This document shows positions 11,147-21,032 of a DNA stretch of 64,000 nt, piece after piece (the stretch's first letter is position 1; each line of letters starts with the position of its first letter). Source of the DNA: Neosynechococcus sphagnicola sy1 (lineage in GTDB: Bacteria > Cyanobacteriota > Cyanobacteriia > Neosynechococcales > Neosynechococcaceae). Position numbers and translations under genes: made by a program. Below the pieces are notes generated by a model that saw only the letters and a list, made by a program, of their open reading frames with translations, ran no database searches and was not told where the DNA came from. Where the stretch lies: NCBI RefSeq assembly GCF_000775285.1, contig NZ_JJML01000016.1, positions 30,241-94,240 on the forward strand. Reading direction: 5' to 3'.

Positions 11147-11252
11147 TTAAGCTGTAAACCCTAGATTTCTCAAGCAGACTCCCCCATTCCCAACCATTTA
11201 TTATTAAAATCAGTAACAAAAGTGAAAACAACCTGAAGAAGTTAGGACTGCT

Positions 11253-12419
11253 ATGGGACGAGTCGGGGTTCTGCTACTAAATTTGGGCGGGCCAGAACAG
11301 CTAGGGGATGTCCGTCCCTTTCTATTTAACCTGTTCTCGGACCCTGAAATCATTCGCCTACCATTTCCCTGGCTCCAGCGTCCTTTGGCTTGGTTGATCT
11401 CAACCCTGCGAGCCCGGAAGTCCCAAGAAAACTATCGCCAAATTGGGGGCGGTTCACCTCTGCGACGGATTACCGAGAAGCAGGCACAAGCTTTAGAGCA
11501 AACCTTACAGCAGCGCGGCCAGGATGCACGGGTTTACATTGGGATGCGCTACTGGCATCCCTTTACGGAAGAAGCGATCGCCCACATTCAGCGGGATCAG
11601 GTGGAAAAACTGGTGATTCTGCCCCTCTATCCTCAGTTCTCAATTAGCACCAGTGGCTCCAGCTTTCGCCTCCTAGAGAAAATTTGGCAAGCAGATACCA
11701 GCCTGCATCAAATTGAATATACAGTGGTGCCCTCCTGGTATCAGCGATCGGGATATTTAAGGGCCATGGCGGATTTGATTGCCCGCCAACTCGATCAATG
11801 CCCCCATCCTCAGCAGGCTCACATTTTCTTTAGTGCCCATGGGGTACCAGTGAGCTATGTTGAGGAGTTTGGAGATCCCTACCAGCAGGAGATTGAAGAT
11901 TGTGTGCGTTTAATCATGCAAACCCTGCAACGCCCCAATGACCATACCCTGGCATACCAGAGTCGCGTTGGCCCCGTGGAATGGCTACAACCTTATACCG
12001 AGGATGCCATTCAAGATCTAGGGGCAGCAGGGGTGGAGGATATTGTCGTTGTGCCGATCAGCTTTGTCTCTGAACACATTGAGACCCTCCAGGAAATTGA
12101 TATGGAATACCGAGAGATTGCGGAAGCTGCCGGTATTCACCATTTTCAACGAGTACCGGCCCTCGATACCCACCCGATCTTTATTGAGGATCTGACCAGC
12201 CTCGTGATCGAGGCGCTCAACAGTCCTCAAAAGCGATTTTCAGATGTGGTACATCCTCCCCAGAAGACCTTCAAACTCTATCCTCAAGAGCGCTGGACCT
12301 GGGGAATGACCACAACCGCTGAAGTGTGGAATGGTCGCCTTGCCATGCTTGGCTTTCTGGCCCTGTTACTGGAATTAATCACCGGGCATGGACCACTCCA
12401 CGCGGTCGGCCTGCTCTAA
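11253..12419 (+). CDS. hemH: Ferrochelatase with C-terminal chlorophyll a/b-binding-like (HLIP) domain
   Basis: 388 residues. Inserts Fe2+ into protoporphyrin IX, the last step of haem synthesis. Family landmarks include [10 protein letters not shown], the metal/proton-abstraction histidine in [19 protein letters not shown], and [14 protein letters not shown]. The last 40 residues ([21 protein letters not shown]) form a CAB/HLIP-type transmembrane helix with the ExxNGRxAMxGF motif that binds chlorophyll; this tail is specific to cyanobacterial and plastid ferrochelatase. Expected at thylakoid or plasma membrane. Its stop overlaps the stop of the convergent phosphorylase gene by four bases. 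Confidence 0.97.
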   Translation: MGRVGVLLLNLGGPEQLGDVRPFLFNLFSDPEIIRLPFPWLQRPLAWLISTLRARKSQENYRQIGGGSPLRRITEKQAQALEQTLQQRGQDARVYIGMRYWHPFTEEAIAHIQRDQVEKLVILPLYPQFSISTSGSSFRLLEKIWQADTSLHQIEYTVVPSWYQRSGYLRAMADLIARQLDQCPHPQQAHIFFSAHGVPVSYVEEFGDPYQQEIEDCVRLIMQTLQRPNDHTLAYQSRVGPVEWLQPYTEDAIQDLGAAGVEDIVVVPISFVSEHIETLQEIDMEYREIAEAAGIHHFQRVPALDTHPIFIEDLTSLVIEALNSPQKRFSDVVHPPQKTFKLYPQERWTWGMTTTAEVWNGRLAMLGFLALLLELITGHGPLHAVGLL

Positions 12420-14630
12420 ACCGGGACGCTGGCGCGAATCGGCTCCGAGGGGGTAGCACTCCCCGGTGCGTACAGTTGGGTAACATAGTCCGCAATCATG
12501 CGATCGGTGTTAAAGCGAGGACTATTGGTCTGGATAGATGCTTTCATCATTTGCACCCAGCCGTGGGGAACTCCCTGTTCATCCTGGGTGTAATAGAGGG
12601 GAACAATTTCAGTTTCCAGGAGCCGATACAGGGATTCGGAATCAATTCGATCCTGAACATCCTGATCACTGGTATGGGCATCTTCCCCAATGGCCCAGCC
12701 ATTCAGACCTTTGCCATGGGCATCGGCTTCATAGCCTTCGCACCACCAACCATCCAAGACGCTACAGTTAATTCCGCCGTTAAAGCAAACCTTTTGGCCG
12801 CTGGTACCGGAGGCTTCCAGGGGGCGGCGGGGGTTGTTAAGCCACACATCCACACCATGCACCAGCTTCTGAGCCGTGTAAATGTCGTAGTCCTCTAAGA
12901 AGGCGACCCGGTTTTGGAGGGCGGGATGGCGACACCACTCTGTCAGACGCTGAATAATCCGTTTGCCTTCTTCATCCGCTGGGTGGGCTTTCCCGGCAAA
13001 GATAATCTGGACGGGGCGAGTACTGTTGCCGAAGATTTTCAATGCTCGATCCGCATCCCGCAGCAGCAGATCTCCCCGTTTGTAGGGACTAAAGCGACGG
13101 GCAAAGCCGATGGTTAACACTGCTGGATCAAGGAGATGATCCACTGCATGAATGAGATCGTGGTCTTCGCCGCGATATTGGCGTACCTGCTTGACTCGGG
13201 CACGGGTAAAGGCGATCAACCGTTCTTTGAGAATTTGGTGACGATACCACAGGTCAGCATTGGGAATCTCATCAACCTTTGTCCAGGTTTGGGGATCTGC
13301 TAGCCGGGTAATCCAATCCTCACCCAGGTACTGATTAAACAAATCGCTGATCAGGGGCGCAATCCAGGTACGGGCATGGACGCCATTGGTAATATGACCA
13401 ATCGGCACTTGGTCAACGGTGCGCTCTGGGTAGAGGATATTCCACATTTTACGGGATACCTGGCCGTGCAACTCGCTAACGCCATTGGCAGCACGGCACA
13501 ACCGGAGCGCCAGGACTGTCATCCCAAAGGGCTCCCAGGGGTCTCCTAACCGTCGTGCCCCCAGGGCAAGGAATTGTTCCCGGGAGAGCTTCAGTTGGGG
13601 CCAGTAATAGGCAAAGTAGGAGTCCATTAAATCGGGAGAAAACGCATCGTGACCGGCTGGCACGGGGGTGTGGGTAGTAAAGATGCAGCGATCGCGGACG
13701 GTGGCTTCGATGTCGTAGAAAGACTTCCCGGTTCGTTCCATCTCAATGCGGGCTAACTCCAGGGTACAGAAGGCCGCATGTCCCTCGTTCATGTGGTAGA
13801 CCGCTGGCTCAATCTCCAGGGCAGCCAGGGCACGAACGCCTCCAATCCCTAGAACCACCTCCTGGGCAATGCGAGTGTCTTGATTGCCTCCGTACAGGTG
13901 TCCCGTCAGCCAGCGATCGATGGGGTCATTATCTTCGCGATCGGTATCGAGAAGATACAACCGAGTCCGCCCAACCTGCACCCGCCAGACCTGAGCTTTA
14001 ACGATTCGCTGCCGAATCTCAATCTCAATGATCAGCGGCTGTCCCAGGGAGTTACACATCAGTTCCAGGGGCATTTGTTCAAACTGATTGTCCACATAGT
14101 AATCTTCCTGCCAGCCCCCCCGATTGAGCCGTTGCCGGAAGTAGCCTTGGCGATACAGCAGTCCCACCCCCACCATGGGCAACCCCAGGTCAGAGGCTGA
14201 CTTCAAATGATCCCCCGCTAAAATACCCAAACCACCGGAATAGATCGGTAAGGACTCATGGAGGCCGAATTCGGCACAGAAGTAAGCCACTGGATGCTCG
14301 GGGGTAATGTGGGGAGCGACCCGCCGTGCCCAGGTATCTGAGGTTGCCATGTAGGCATCAAACTGGGCTGTGAGGAGTTCCAGTCGCTTGAGATAGAAAG
14401 GGTCTTCGGCCAATTGGGTGAGGCGATCGGAAGAGGCCGATTCTAAAACTGGCCACGGGATTATGTCCGCAACGCTGCCACTCCGTGGGGTCAATGCTCT
14501 GAAACAGATAGATGCGATCGCTGGTCCAACTCCACCAGTAGTTATAAGCCAGATCGGCTAGTCGCTTCAGCGACAACGGCAACTTTTCCCGTAGCTTTAA
14601 AACGTGATTCAAGGAGTAACTATGACTCAT
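12416..14630 (-). CDS. glgP: Alpha-glucan (glycogen) phosphorylase family protein (frameshifted)
   Basis: About 737 residues after correction. Releases glucose 1-phosphate from glycogen or maltodextrins with pyridoxal phosphate as cofactor. Conserved blocks: [44 protein letters not shown], and the PLP-lysine region [15 protein letters not shown] followed by VLDGWW. It belongs to the shorter DUF3417-containing group rather than the classic 840-residue enzymes. The N-terminal 60 residues, beginning [13 protein letters not shown] at 14630, lie in another frame; deleting one base near 14451-14454 joins them. GQK replaces the more usual GMK before the PLP lysine. Confidence 0.9.
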
Positions 14631-15136
14631 AGGATTTCGATCACTCTCAAATACAAGTTGACCCACCAGAAATACCCACCGAGGTGAGTCACAGAGACTC
14701 CAGCCCTGTTGCTTTGATCGGCAATGTTCGCAGCACAGGTCAGTCACACGGAGGAACTGTTGGATCACCACAACCCAGGGGATCTCTGGAGCGGATACAT
14801 GAAGGCTCAAAAACGCCGCTACAATTTGCGTTGTTCTTGCACAGGCATCAGCTAGTTAGCGTTCACTGAAGTCCGCCAGGGCTGCTGAGACCGTTGCTTC
14901 AGACATCCGTTGAGAAGGCACAAAGCCTCAACTCAGCATCTTACGGATGGAATCAGCATTTTCCCCAAGGTTTCAGCTTTTCTCAAGCATGTGTTACGTT
15001 TTTCGCCACAACTTTATATTCAGATACACTCACCCTGACCTCAGCCCCCAGGATGCCCGTTGATTTTCGGCAACCGTTTTCGCAGATGTTTGATAATAAA
15101 GGAGTTCCCGCCACTGCCATTGAGAGCGATTGCTGT
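14631..15136. other. Intergenic region between glgP and rimM
   Basis: About 500 bases of divergent promoter space. Open stretches exist on both strands but have no recognisable protein similarity and no ribosome-binding sites, so nothing is called. Confidence 0.5.
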
Positions 15137-15681
15137 ATGTCTGATCCGTTGGGCTGGCTAGAAATTGGCAGAATTGTGGCAGCTCAAGGAATTAAGGGCG
15201 AAGTCAGAGTTTACCCAGATTCCGATTTTCCCGATCGGTTTCAAACCCCTGGCCCTCGATGGTTGTTGCGTCCTGGGGAAACCGAACCCCAACTGATGCA
15301 GTTGGTGCAGGGGCGCTATGTTCCCCACAAGGGCATTTATATTGTCCAGTTTGCAGGTATCTGCGATCGCACCCAGGCGGAGCAGCTCCGGGATTGTCAG
15401 CTCTTAGTCCCGGCCAGCGATCGCCCAGTGCTGGAACCCGGTGAATTTCATGTCCTAGACCTGATTGGGCTGGAGGTGTTCAACCAGTTCACCCAAACCT
15501 TGGTGGGGAGGGTGATCAATGTCATCTCCCTGGGGAATGATCTGCTGGAAGTACGGGTATCACAGTCTCCCAGCCCCGAGAAAACTGTGTTAATTCCCTT
15601 TGTCCAGGCGATCGCCCCCGTAGTGGACTTGCAGCAGGGTCGGATTGAAATCACCCCGCCCCCGGCTTGCTGGAACTCTAG
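15137..15681 (+). CDS. rimM: Ribosome maturation factor RimM (frameshift near 3' end)
   Basis: About 181 residues. Assists 30S maturation by binding ribosomal protein S19. N-terminal barrel opens with [21 protein letters not shown]; the C-terminal PRC barrel has [11 protein letters not shown] and [18 protein letters not shown] 15137 (MSDPLGW) is chosen because upstream residues in the same frame are not conserved-looking. A C5 run near 15656-15663 lacks one base; restoring it ends the protein with the family-typical PPGLLEL and TAG at 15679-15681, instead of a 15-residue extension. The kinase gene follows after 42 bases and may be co-transcribed. Confidence 0.93.
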
Positions 15682-15723
15682 GATATGCCATGCTGAACAC
15701 AGTGGCTCTCTCCCCAGCGATCG

Positions 15724-16830
15724 GTGATCAAATTAGGACTTCAGGCTCGGTTTTTTCTCTCCCATGTGATTGTCATGCTGGTAGGGCTGAGCACTCTGGT
15801 GACCGTCGGCAGACTCTACTCTCCCCGGCTGTTTGTCCTCCACTTAGCCCAGCTGGAGGGTCGGGGGTTTAACCTCGGGTTGGTGCGCTATCAACTGGTG
15901 TCTGGTTTTGAATCAGCCTGGAGTCAAGGGGCCTTCTGGTCTGTGGTCGTCGGCGGATCGGCAGCGGGAGGATTGAGTTACCTGGTGTCTCGACGCATTG
16001 TCCAGCCGTTGCTGCAAATGGAAACCATTACCCAGAAATTTGCGGCGGGGAATCTCCAGGAACGGATGGCGGCCAATGAGATTCCAGAGTTGGATCGGTT
16101 GGCCGTGAGTTTTAACCGCATGGCTGCTGCCCTTGGCGATGTAGAGCAGCGGCGGCGGCAACTGGTGGGAGACCTCACCCATGAGTTACGGACACCGCTG
16201 ACCGTGGTGGAAGGCTATTTGGAAGGATTGGCCGATGGCACCATTGAACCTTCCACAGATATCTATCAACGGTTAGCCAGGGAAACGGCTCGGCTGCGCC
16301 GCCTCGTGAATGATCTGCAGGAACTCTCGAAGGCTGAGGCGGGTTATTTACCCATTTATACCCAGGCCGTTGCCATTCCTCCCTTGTTGGCGGCACTGAT
16401 CCAGCAATTTTCGGAGCAACTCCTGGAACCGGAACCGATTTTCTATTTGGAGTGTGCGGCCAATCTCCCTCCGGCACTGGCGGATCCAGAGCGATTGCAG
16501 CAAGTTTTAGTCAACCTAGTTGGGAATGCGCTGCAACATACCCGACGGGGATCGATTACCCTGCGGGCTTGGAGTACGGATCAGCAACTTTGGATTGCGG
16601 TGATTGATACGGGGGAGGGAATTAGTCCAGAAGACTTACCCCATGTATTCGAGCGGTTCTGGCGGGCATCGCGATCGCGCGATCGCGATGGCACCAGTGG
16701 CTACACCACCGGCACCGGCATTGGGTTGGCGATTTCTCAACGGTTGGTGGAACTTCAAGGGGGAAGGATTGTGGCAGAAAGCCAACTGCATCAGGGCAGT
16801 ACCTTTCGGTTTTGGTTACCCTTGGCCTAG
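15724..16830 (+). CDS. Membrane sensor histidine kinase (HAMP-HisKA-HATPase)
   Basis: 368 residues from a GTG start. Two transmembrane helices (about 10-28 and 70-88) flank a short periplasmic loop of about 40 residues; then a HAMP domain, a HisKA H-box ([20 protein letters not shown], phospho-acceptor His153) and a HATPase_c domain with N-box [11 protein letters not shown]1 DTGEGI and G2 [10 protein letters not shown]. The short sensor loop suggests it senses within the membrane. No response regulator is adjacent. The ATP-lid contains SRSRDRD encoded by tandem HIP1 octamers (16671-16686). Follows rimM closely. Partner regulator and signal unknown. Confidence 0.92.
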   Translation: MIKLGLQARFFLSHVIVMLVGLSTLVTVGRLYSPRLFVLHLAQLEGRGFNLGLVRYQLVSGFESAWSQGAFWSVVVGGSAAGGLSYLVSRRIVQPLLQMETITQKFAAGNLQERMAANEIPELDRLAVSFNRMAAALGDVEQRRRQLVGDLTHELRTPLTVVEGYLEGLADGTIEPSTDIYQRLARETARLRRLVNDLQELSKAEAGYLPIYTQAVAIPPLLAALIQQFSEQLLEPEPIFYLECAANLPPALADPERLQQVLVNLVGNALQHTRRGSITLRAWSTDQQLWIAVIDTGEGISPEDLPHVFERFWRASRSRDRDGTSGYTTGTGIGLAISQRLVELQGGRIVAESQLHQGSTFRFWLPLA

Positions 16831-16959
16831 GAACTACCTGAGATCAACGGCACTGCAACCTGCGGCCGGGAGCTACTAGTTGACGTTTTTGTCACAGTTG
16901 GTAGGCATTTTTCAGAAATGCAGCTAACCTATGACTTAGCTGCCTAGGAACCACTTGCC

Positions 16960-17741
16960 ATGAACCGTCTTCGCGTCCTTGCAACCTGCGTACTGCTGGC
17001 TCCAGTCTGGGCTAACACCCCAGCGATCGCAGAAAACTTGGAAGATACCCGACAATTACTAGCCACCAAAAATTGTCCCAGTTGTGACCTCAGCAATGTG
17101 GGCTTGGTGTTTGCCAGTCTTGCCAAGGCAAATCTGATGGGGGCAGACCTCAGCAACGCCAACCTCAGCCGCGCGAACTTAAGTGGTGCTGACCTGCGGA
17201 ATGCCAATCTGGTTGGGGCCAATCTGGTCGGAGCCAACCTGGGAGGGGCAAACCTCAGTGGAGCCAATCTCACCGGGGCAGACCTGCGCAGTTCCTTCAT
17301 GAGCAATGCTCAAGTCCAAGGCACAATTCTCAGCAACGCCAATCTCCAGGGTGTGGTTGGTCTCCCATCCCAGGCAGGGAATGCCGAAGATTTTTTTAGT
17401 TGGGCGCTTGCTGCCAGCGACTCCCGCAATTATGGCCGTGCCATTGAAAACTATGGTCAGGCTCTGCGGCTTGATCCCAAACTCGCACCCGCCTACCTGG
17501 GACGGGGGTGGCATTTTTCCAGATGGGAGATAACAAAGCAGCCTTGATGGACTCGAAGAAAGCAGCTGACCTATTTTTAGCCCAGGGAGATCAGGAGGGC
17601 TACCGCGCCGCCCAGGATTTTGTCAGCCGCCTCGAAACCCCTGAGAAGAAAGATCGCTTAGCTGCCGGAGGATTTGGGGGCATTGTTACCCAAGTATTCT
17701 CCCTGGGAATCACCGTCCTGAAGATGCTGGCACCGTTCTAG
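16960..17741 (+). CDS. Exported pentapeptide-repeat plus TPR protein (frameshifted)
   Basis: About 260 residues. A signal peptide ([26 protein letters not shown]) is followed by about a dozen A(N/D)LXX pentapeptide repeats (residues 50-120), which fold as a right-handed quadrilateral helix, then a TPR-like unit ([23 protein letters not shown]). A CDLSN start to the repeat block is common in cyanobacterial members. The frame breaks in a G5 run near 17504; adding one G continues into [23 protein letters not shown] and a hydrophobic C-terminus. Likely periplasmic or lumenal. Specific role unknown. Confidence 0.85.
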
Positions 17742-17749
17742 CGGCAGCA

Positions 17750-17845
17750 TCAGCCCCCCGCAGCAAAAGTCGCCATAATCAGCGCCGATAGCAACAGACC
17801 GGGGCTGAGCAGGAGGACAAGCATCAACAAGTCGTGGGGAGTCAT
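17750..17845 (-). CDS. Possible 31-residue single-helix membrane protein
   Basis: ATG at 17845, then MTPHDLLMLVLLLSPGLLLS and ALIMATFAAGG to a TGA at 17750. The whole peptide is one hydrophobic helix with a charged N-terminus, the shape of small photosystem, cytochrome or NDH subunits, but it matches none I can name. No strong ribosome-binding site is seen. It converges on the pentapeptide-repeat gene with eight bases between stops. Called on composition and complete reading frame only. Confidence 0.35.
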   Translation of the reverse strand: MTPHDLLMLVLLLSPGLLLSALIMATFAAGG

Positions 17846-18006
17846 AACAGTTGCTCGCGATTGTAAGGTCTTAAGATTGGGTCAAGATCACCCTAAGCTC
17901 AAAATGTCGCTTCCAGCGCAGATTAACTGCCAATTTTAAGGATCTGCCCACCTGGAAACACTGTGGGTGATCTCCAGTCTCCATCCCTTATTGCTGTTCC
18001 CAACTT

Positions 18007-18434
18007 ATGAAACGGCGTCGAGTGAATCAGCGAACTCAAAGAGTTCAAAAATCTTTCCGTTTACCAACCTTGAATGAGATGGGGTTGGCAGTAAAAGGAC
18101 TTTCTTTCTGCCTTGGGATTGTGGAGTTTTTCTGGAAGGGCTCTGTTTCTGGGTGGCTCCCTATTTCAATCTGATCTCTCCCGGCGATCGCCTATCCCCT
18201 TGGTTGTTCACGAGTGTACCCTTAGGGATTGGTGGTGCGGTTCTGATTGGAGCTAGTTCCTACTTTATCTCAGATACCAGTAGCCGCCTCCAGGGAACTC
18301 AGAAAACCCTGATGGTCTGGTTGGGTCAGGCAGGAGGAGGGTTAGGGTTGGTGGGAGTCATGTTTCCCCTGCTGATGATTGCCTTGGAGTTTATTCTCCA
18401 GACGGTTAAACACCTGCTGGAGTCCTCAGGATAA
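18007..18434 (+). CDS. Small membrane protein of unknown function (frameshifted)
   Basis: About 142 residues after correction. A very basic N-terminus (MKRRRVNQRTQRVQK) precedes a helix near FCLGIVEFFWKG, then a break at a T-run near 18144-18150. Adding one base continues into APYFNLISPGDRLSPW, a second hydrophobic helix (VPLGIGGAVLIGASSYF) and a third (GGLGLVGVMFPLLMIALEFIL). The continuous hydropathy pattern across the break is the reason for treating it as one gene. No named family recognised. Confidence 0.6.
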
Positions 18435-18465
18435 ATCAACTCCAGACCTGATCAGCACCCATGGC

Positions 18466-19006
18466 TTAGAACTTATTGGTCTCAGGCCGACCGGAACCGA
18501 CACCCGGTTGGGTCAAGAAGAGGTTTTGAGCCGCTTCATTCTGGTAAATGCAGCTAATTTGGGGAGAACTCTCTAAGGTGCCGGTAAACCCAAAGGTATT
18601 CATGCGGTTGCGGCAGTCTCGTACCTGGTCGGATGTCAGCAATTTGCGTTGTTCCAAAATTCCCCAGTTCGTGCTCCGCAACACACAACCTGGCTGCATC
18701 TTGGGCTGGGAAACATAGACGTTAAAAGGGTTTAAGGTGACAAACACCCGAGTATCCATCACCATGGCACTGGCTCCAAACTCCACACATACTTCTGGGT
18801 TGGGAGCACTGCGATCAATAAAGTCGCGGGTGGCTACGTTTTCTGGCCCAGAGGTGGCAACAGAACTAAAGCCAATACCCACGCCGACACCCAGGATAAA
18901 GATGCCTCCCAGAATTGCTAGAGAGGTGTAGTTGAAGGTGGCGGCGGCGGGAGCAGCTCGGTAGGCACGGGGGGGGAGAGGTAGCGGGTCGAGATCGGCG
19001 GGCCAT
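18466..19006 (-). CDS. DUF3172 family cyanobacterial membrane-anchored protein (frameshifted)
   Basis: About 179 residues. One transmembrane helix (SLAILGGIFILGVGVGIGFSS) is followed by the conserved block ENVATRDFIDRSAPNPEVC, GASAMVMDTRVFVTLNPFNV and RNRMNTFGFTG; four or more cysteines are conserved in the family. The family starts with a basic disordered tail. An uninterrupted reading frame would start at 19053 with an atypical tail, whereas an ATG at 19006 gives MARRSRPATSPP and joins the main frame after deleting one base of a G8 run (18969-18976). I prefer that start. Function unknown; found in cyanobacteria. Confidence 0.85.
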
Positions 19007-19405
19007 GGTGATTCAGAAGATACCAAAACAGCAATAAAGCCAAACAGGGGCAAGGGTCAAAGATCGGCCAACGGCCATTACTCCCTTCCCAGTATAAAGA
19101 CTGCACTGTTGTCGGCAAGGTTTATCCAGCAGTGTCCCCTGAAAATCAACGACAGCGTCAGGGTTAGCAAGGACTTAGGCATTGAGCCTTCGGGGCTGCG
19201 ATCGCCAAGACTGCGGCCAGACCCAAACGTCATCATAACCAGATGCCCCTTGCGATCGCCACACTTCCCCAGCTTGCATGGTGTGCTCTTGGGGCAGGAA
19301 GTAGCGATACGGGTTAGGGTGAATGGAGATGCGATGCCCCATCCAGTTGAGGGCGATCGTGTCTCTCTGGAGCAGAGTGACCCAAATATTTGTCAGGAGT
19401 GTGTG

Positions 19406-20213
19406 ATGACGCGGGAACAGCGCCTAAAATCCTTACCTGAAATGATCCTGATGGACAGTTTAAGCATCTGCTGGGGCGACTGGCTGGATTTGCGAGTTCG
19501 CATCGTCCAAGTCGCTGCGTCTGGGCTGGTATCCCCCTTGATTTATATTCTGGCCTTTGGGCTGGGATTGGGCAGTTCTCTGGATGCCGTCACCAAGCCC
19601 CTCCAAGGCGATTCTTACCTGGAGTTTATTCTGCCAGGAATGGTGGCCCTGTCTTCCATGGTGATCAGCTTTGGTGGGACGACGTTTTCCATCTGTGGCG
19701 ATCGCCTGTTTACCAAAACCTTCGAGGAGATGTTGTTACTGCCCGTCCATCCCCTGTCCCTTTACATCGGCAAGATGATGGCAGGGGTGCTGCGAGGCTT
19801 GATGACCGCAACCTCGGTGATTCTGGTGGCGATTCTCTTTACGGGCAAGATTTGGAGCTTCTTCAACCCCCTGTTTTTGCTCTTGGTGGTGTTGAACTGT
19901 GCCGTTTTTTCCGGCTTGGGGGTAATTGTAGGATTGACCGTGCAATCCCTAGAAAGTGTGGGGCTATACAACAACTTTGTGATCATTCCCATGTCCTTCC
20001 TGGGAGCAACGTTTTTTTGACCCTGGTACCTTACCCCCTGGCCTCAAAGCCCTGGTTTATTTGTTACCCCTCACCTACACCAGCCTGGGTCTGCGAGCCG
20101 CTGCCTACGCGTCCCTGGCAGAATTTCCCTGGTATGCAATTCCCGTCCTCTTGAGCTTTGCCATCCTCTTCGGACTGGTGGGGGCTTACCGCTTCGCCCA
20201 TCAGCAGGACTAA
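19406..20213 (+). CDS. ABC-2 type transporter permease (frameshifted)
   Basis: About 268 residues with six predicted helices, the ABC2_membrane fold of exporters for lipids, polysaccharides or drugs. ATG 19406 has AGGAG six bases upstream; the frame is open further left but without a site. Landmarks: [31 protein letters not shown] (the family LPG motif), [14 protein letters not shown]7 run at about 20011-20018 ends the frame early; removing one T continues with [20 protein letters not shown] to the TAA at 20211. No ATP-binding partner is adjacent. The stop overlaps the msrA stop. Confidence 0.88.
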
Positions 20214-20866
20214 GTTGTCTTCACCCCAATGGGACAGCTGACATTGGTGCCACCCAACCCACAGTAGCCATGGGGGTTTTTGGCTAAATATTGCTGATGG
20301 TAGTCCTCGGCGTAGTAAAACTCAGGAGCATCGAGAATTTCCGTGGTAATCGCCCCGTAACCCGACGACTTCAGGGCTTCCTGGTAAGCATCCCGAGAGG
20401 CGATCGCCGCCTGTTGCTGTGCCGATGAGTAAACATAAATCCCAGACCGATACTGTGTCCCAGCATCATTGCCCTGGCGCATACCCTGGGTGGGGTTATG
20501 GCTTTCCCAGAAGACTTTTAAAAGACCTTCATAGCTGATAATGCTCGGGTCGTAGACAACCCGTACCACCTCATTGTGTCCCGTCATGCCACTACAGACT
20601 TCCTGGTAGGTGGGGTTGGGGGTGATGCCTGCGGCATAGCCCACTGCGGTGGTAAACACCCCTTCCAGTTGCCAGAATTTGCGTTCCGCTCCCCAAAAAC
20701 ACCCCATCCCAAACATGGCCAACTCCAGACCGACTGGGTAGGGCGGCTTCAGGGGATGGTGGTTGACAACGTGCGTGGCTGGAACGGGCATTACCTCAGA
20801 ACGTCCCGGCAAGGCTTCCGTCGGGCTGGGCAGGGTCATTTTTTTCCCAAATCCAAATATCGCCAT
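20210..20866 (-). CDS. msrA: Peptide-methionine (S)-S-oxide reductase MsrA
   Basis: 218 residues. Repairs methionine-S-sulfoxide in proteins using thioredoxin. The catalytic [13 protein letters not shown] motif, [25 protein letters not shown] and the C-terminal [13 protein letters not shown] are intact. A 45-residue N-terminal extension, not part of the catalytic domain, lacks an obvious signal peptide. Convergent with the permease gene (four-base overlap at the stops). Confidence 0.96.
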   Translation of the reverse strand: MAIFGFGKKMTLPSPTEALPGRSEVMPVPATHVVNHHPLKPPYPVGLELAMFGMGCFWGAERKFWQLEGVFTTAVGYAAGITPNPTYQEVCSGMTGHNEVVRVVYDPSIISYEGLLKVFWESHNPTQGMRQGNDAGTQYRSGIYVYSSAQQQAAIASRDAYQEALKSSGYGAITTEILDAPEFYYAEDYHQQYLAKNPHGYCGLGGTNVSCPIGVKTT

Positions 20867-20970
20867 TTGTGTTTAATCCGGATACAGGTGCTCTGCTCCT
20901 ACCATACTGCACCCGTTGGGATTGCTGCCATGGCCATAGGGGCCGCGATCACGGCTCCAGAAACAACAAA

Positions 20971-20995
20971 AAGGAGGGCGTGAGTCGCCCTCCTT
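20971..20995 (-). terminator. Intrinsic terminator of chlH
   Basis: Read on the minus strand: AAGGAGGGCG, loop ACTCA, CGCCCTCCTT, then TTTTTGTTGTTT beginning within the stem end. A perfect 10-bp stem with a T-rich tail, 38 bases after the chlH stop. Confidence 0.9.
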
Positions 20996-21032
20996 GATCA
21001 GAAATCACTCCAGGATCGATAGCAGCAAGTAC

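Noticed and set aside
14894-15136. Extended N-terminus of RimM in the open frame upstream
   Set aside because: 81 extra residues without family similarity; RimM normally begins near the chosen ATG.
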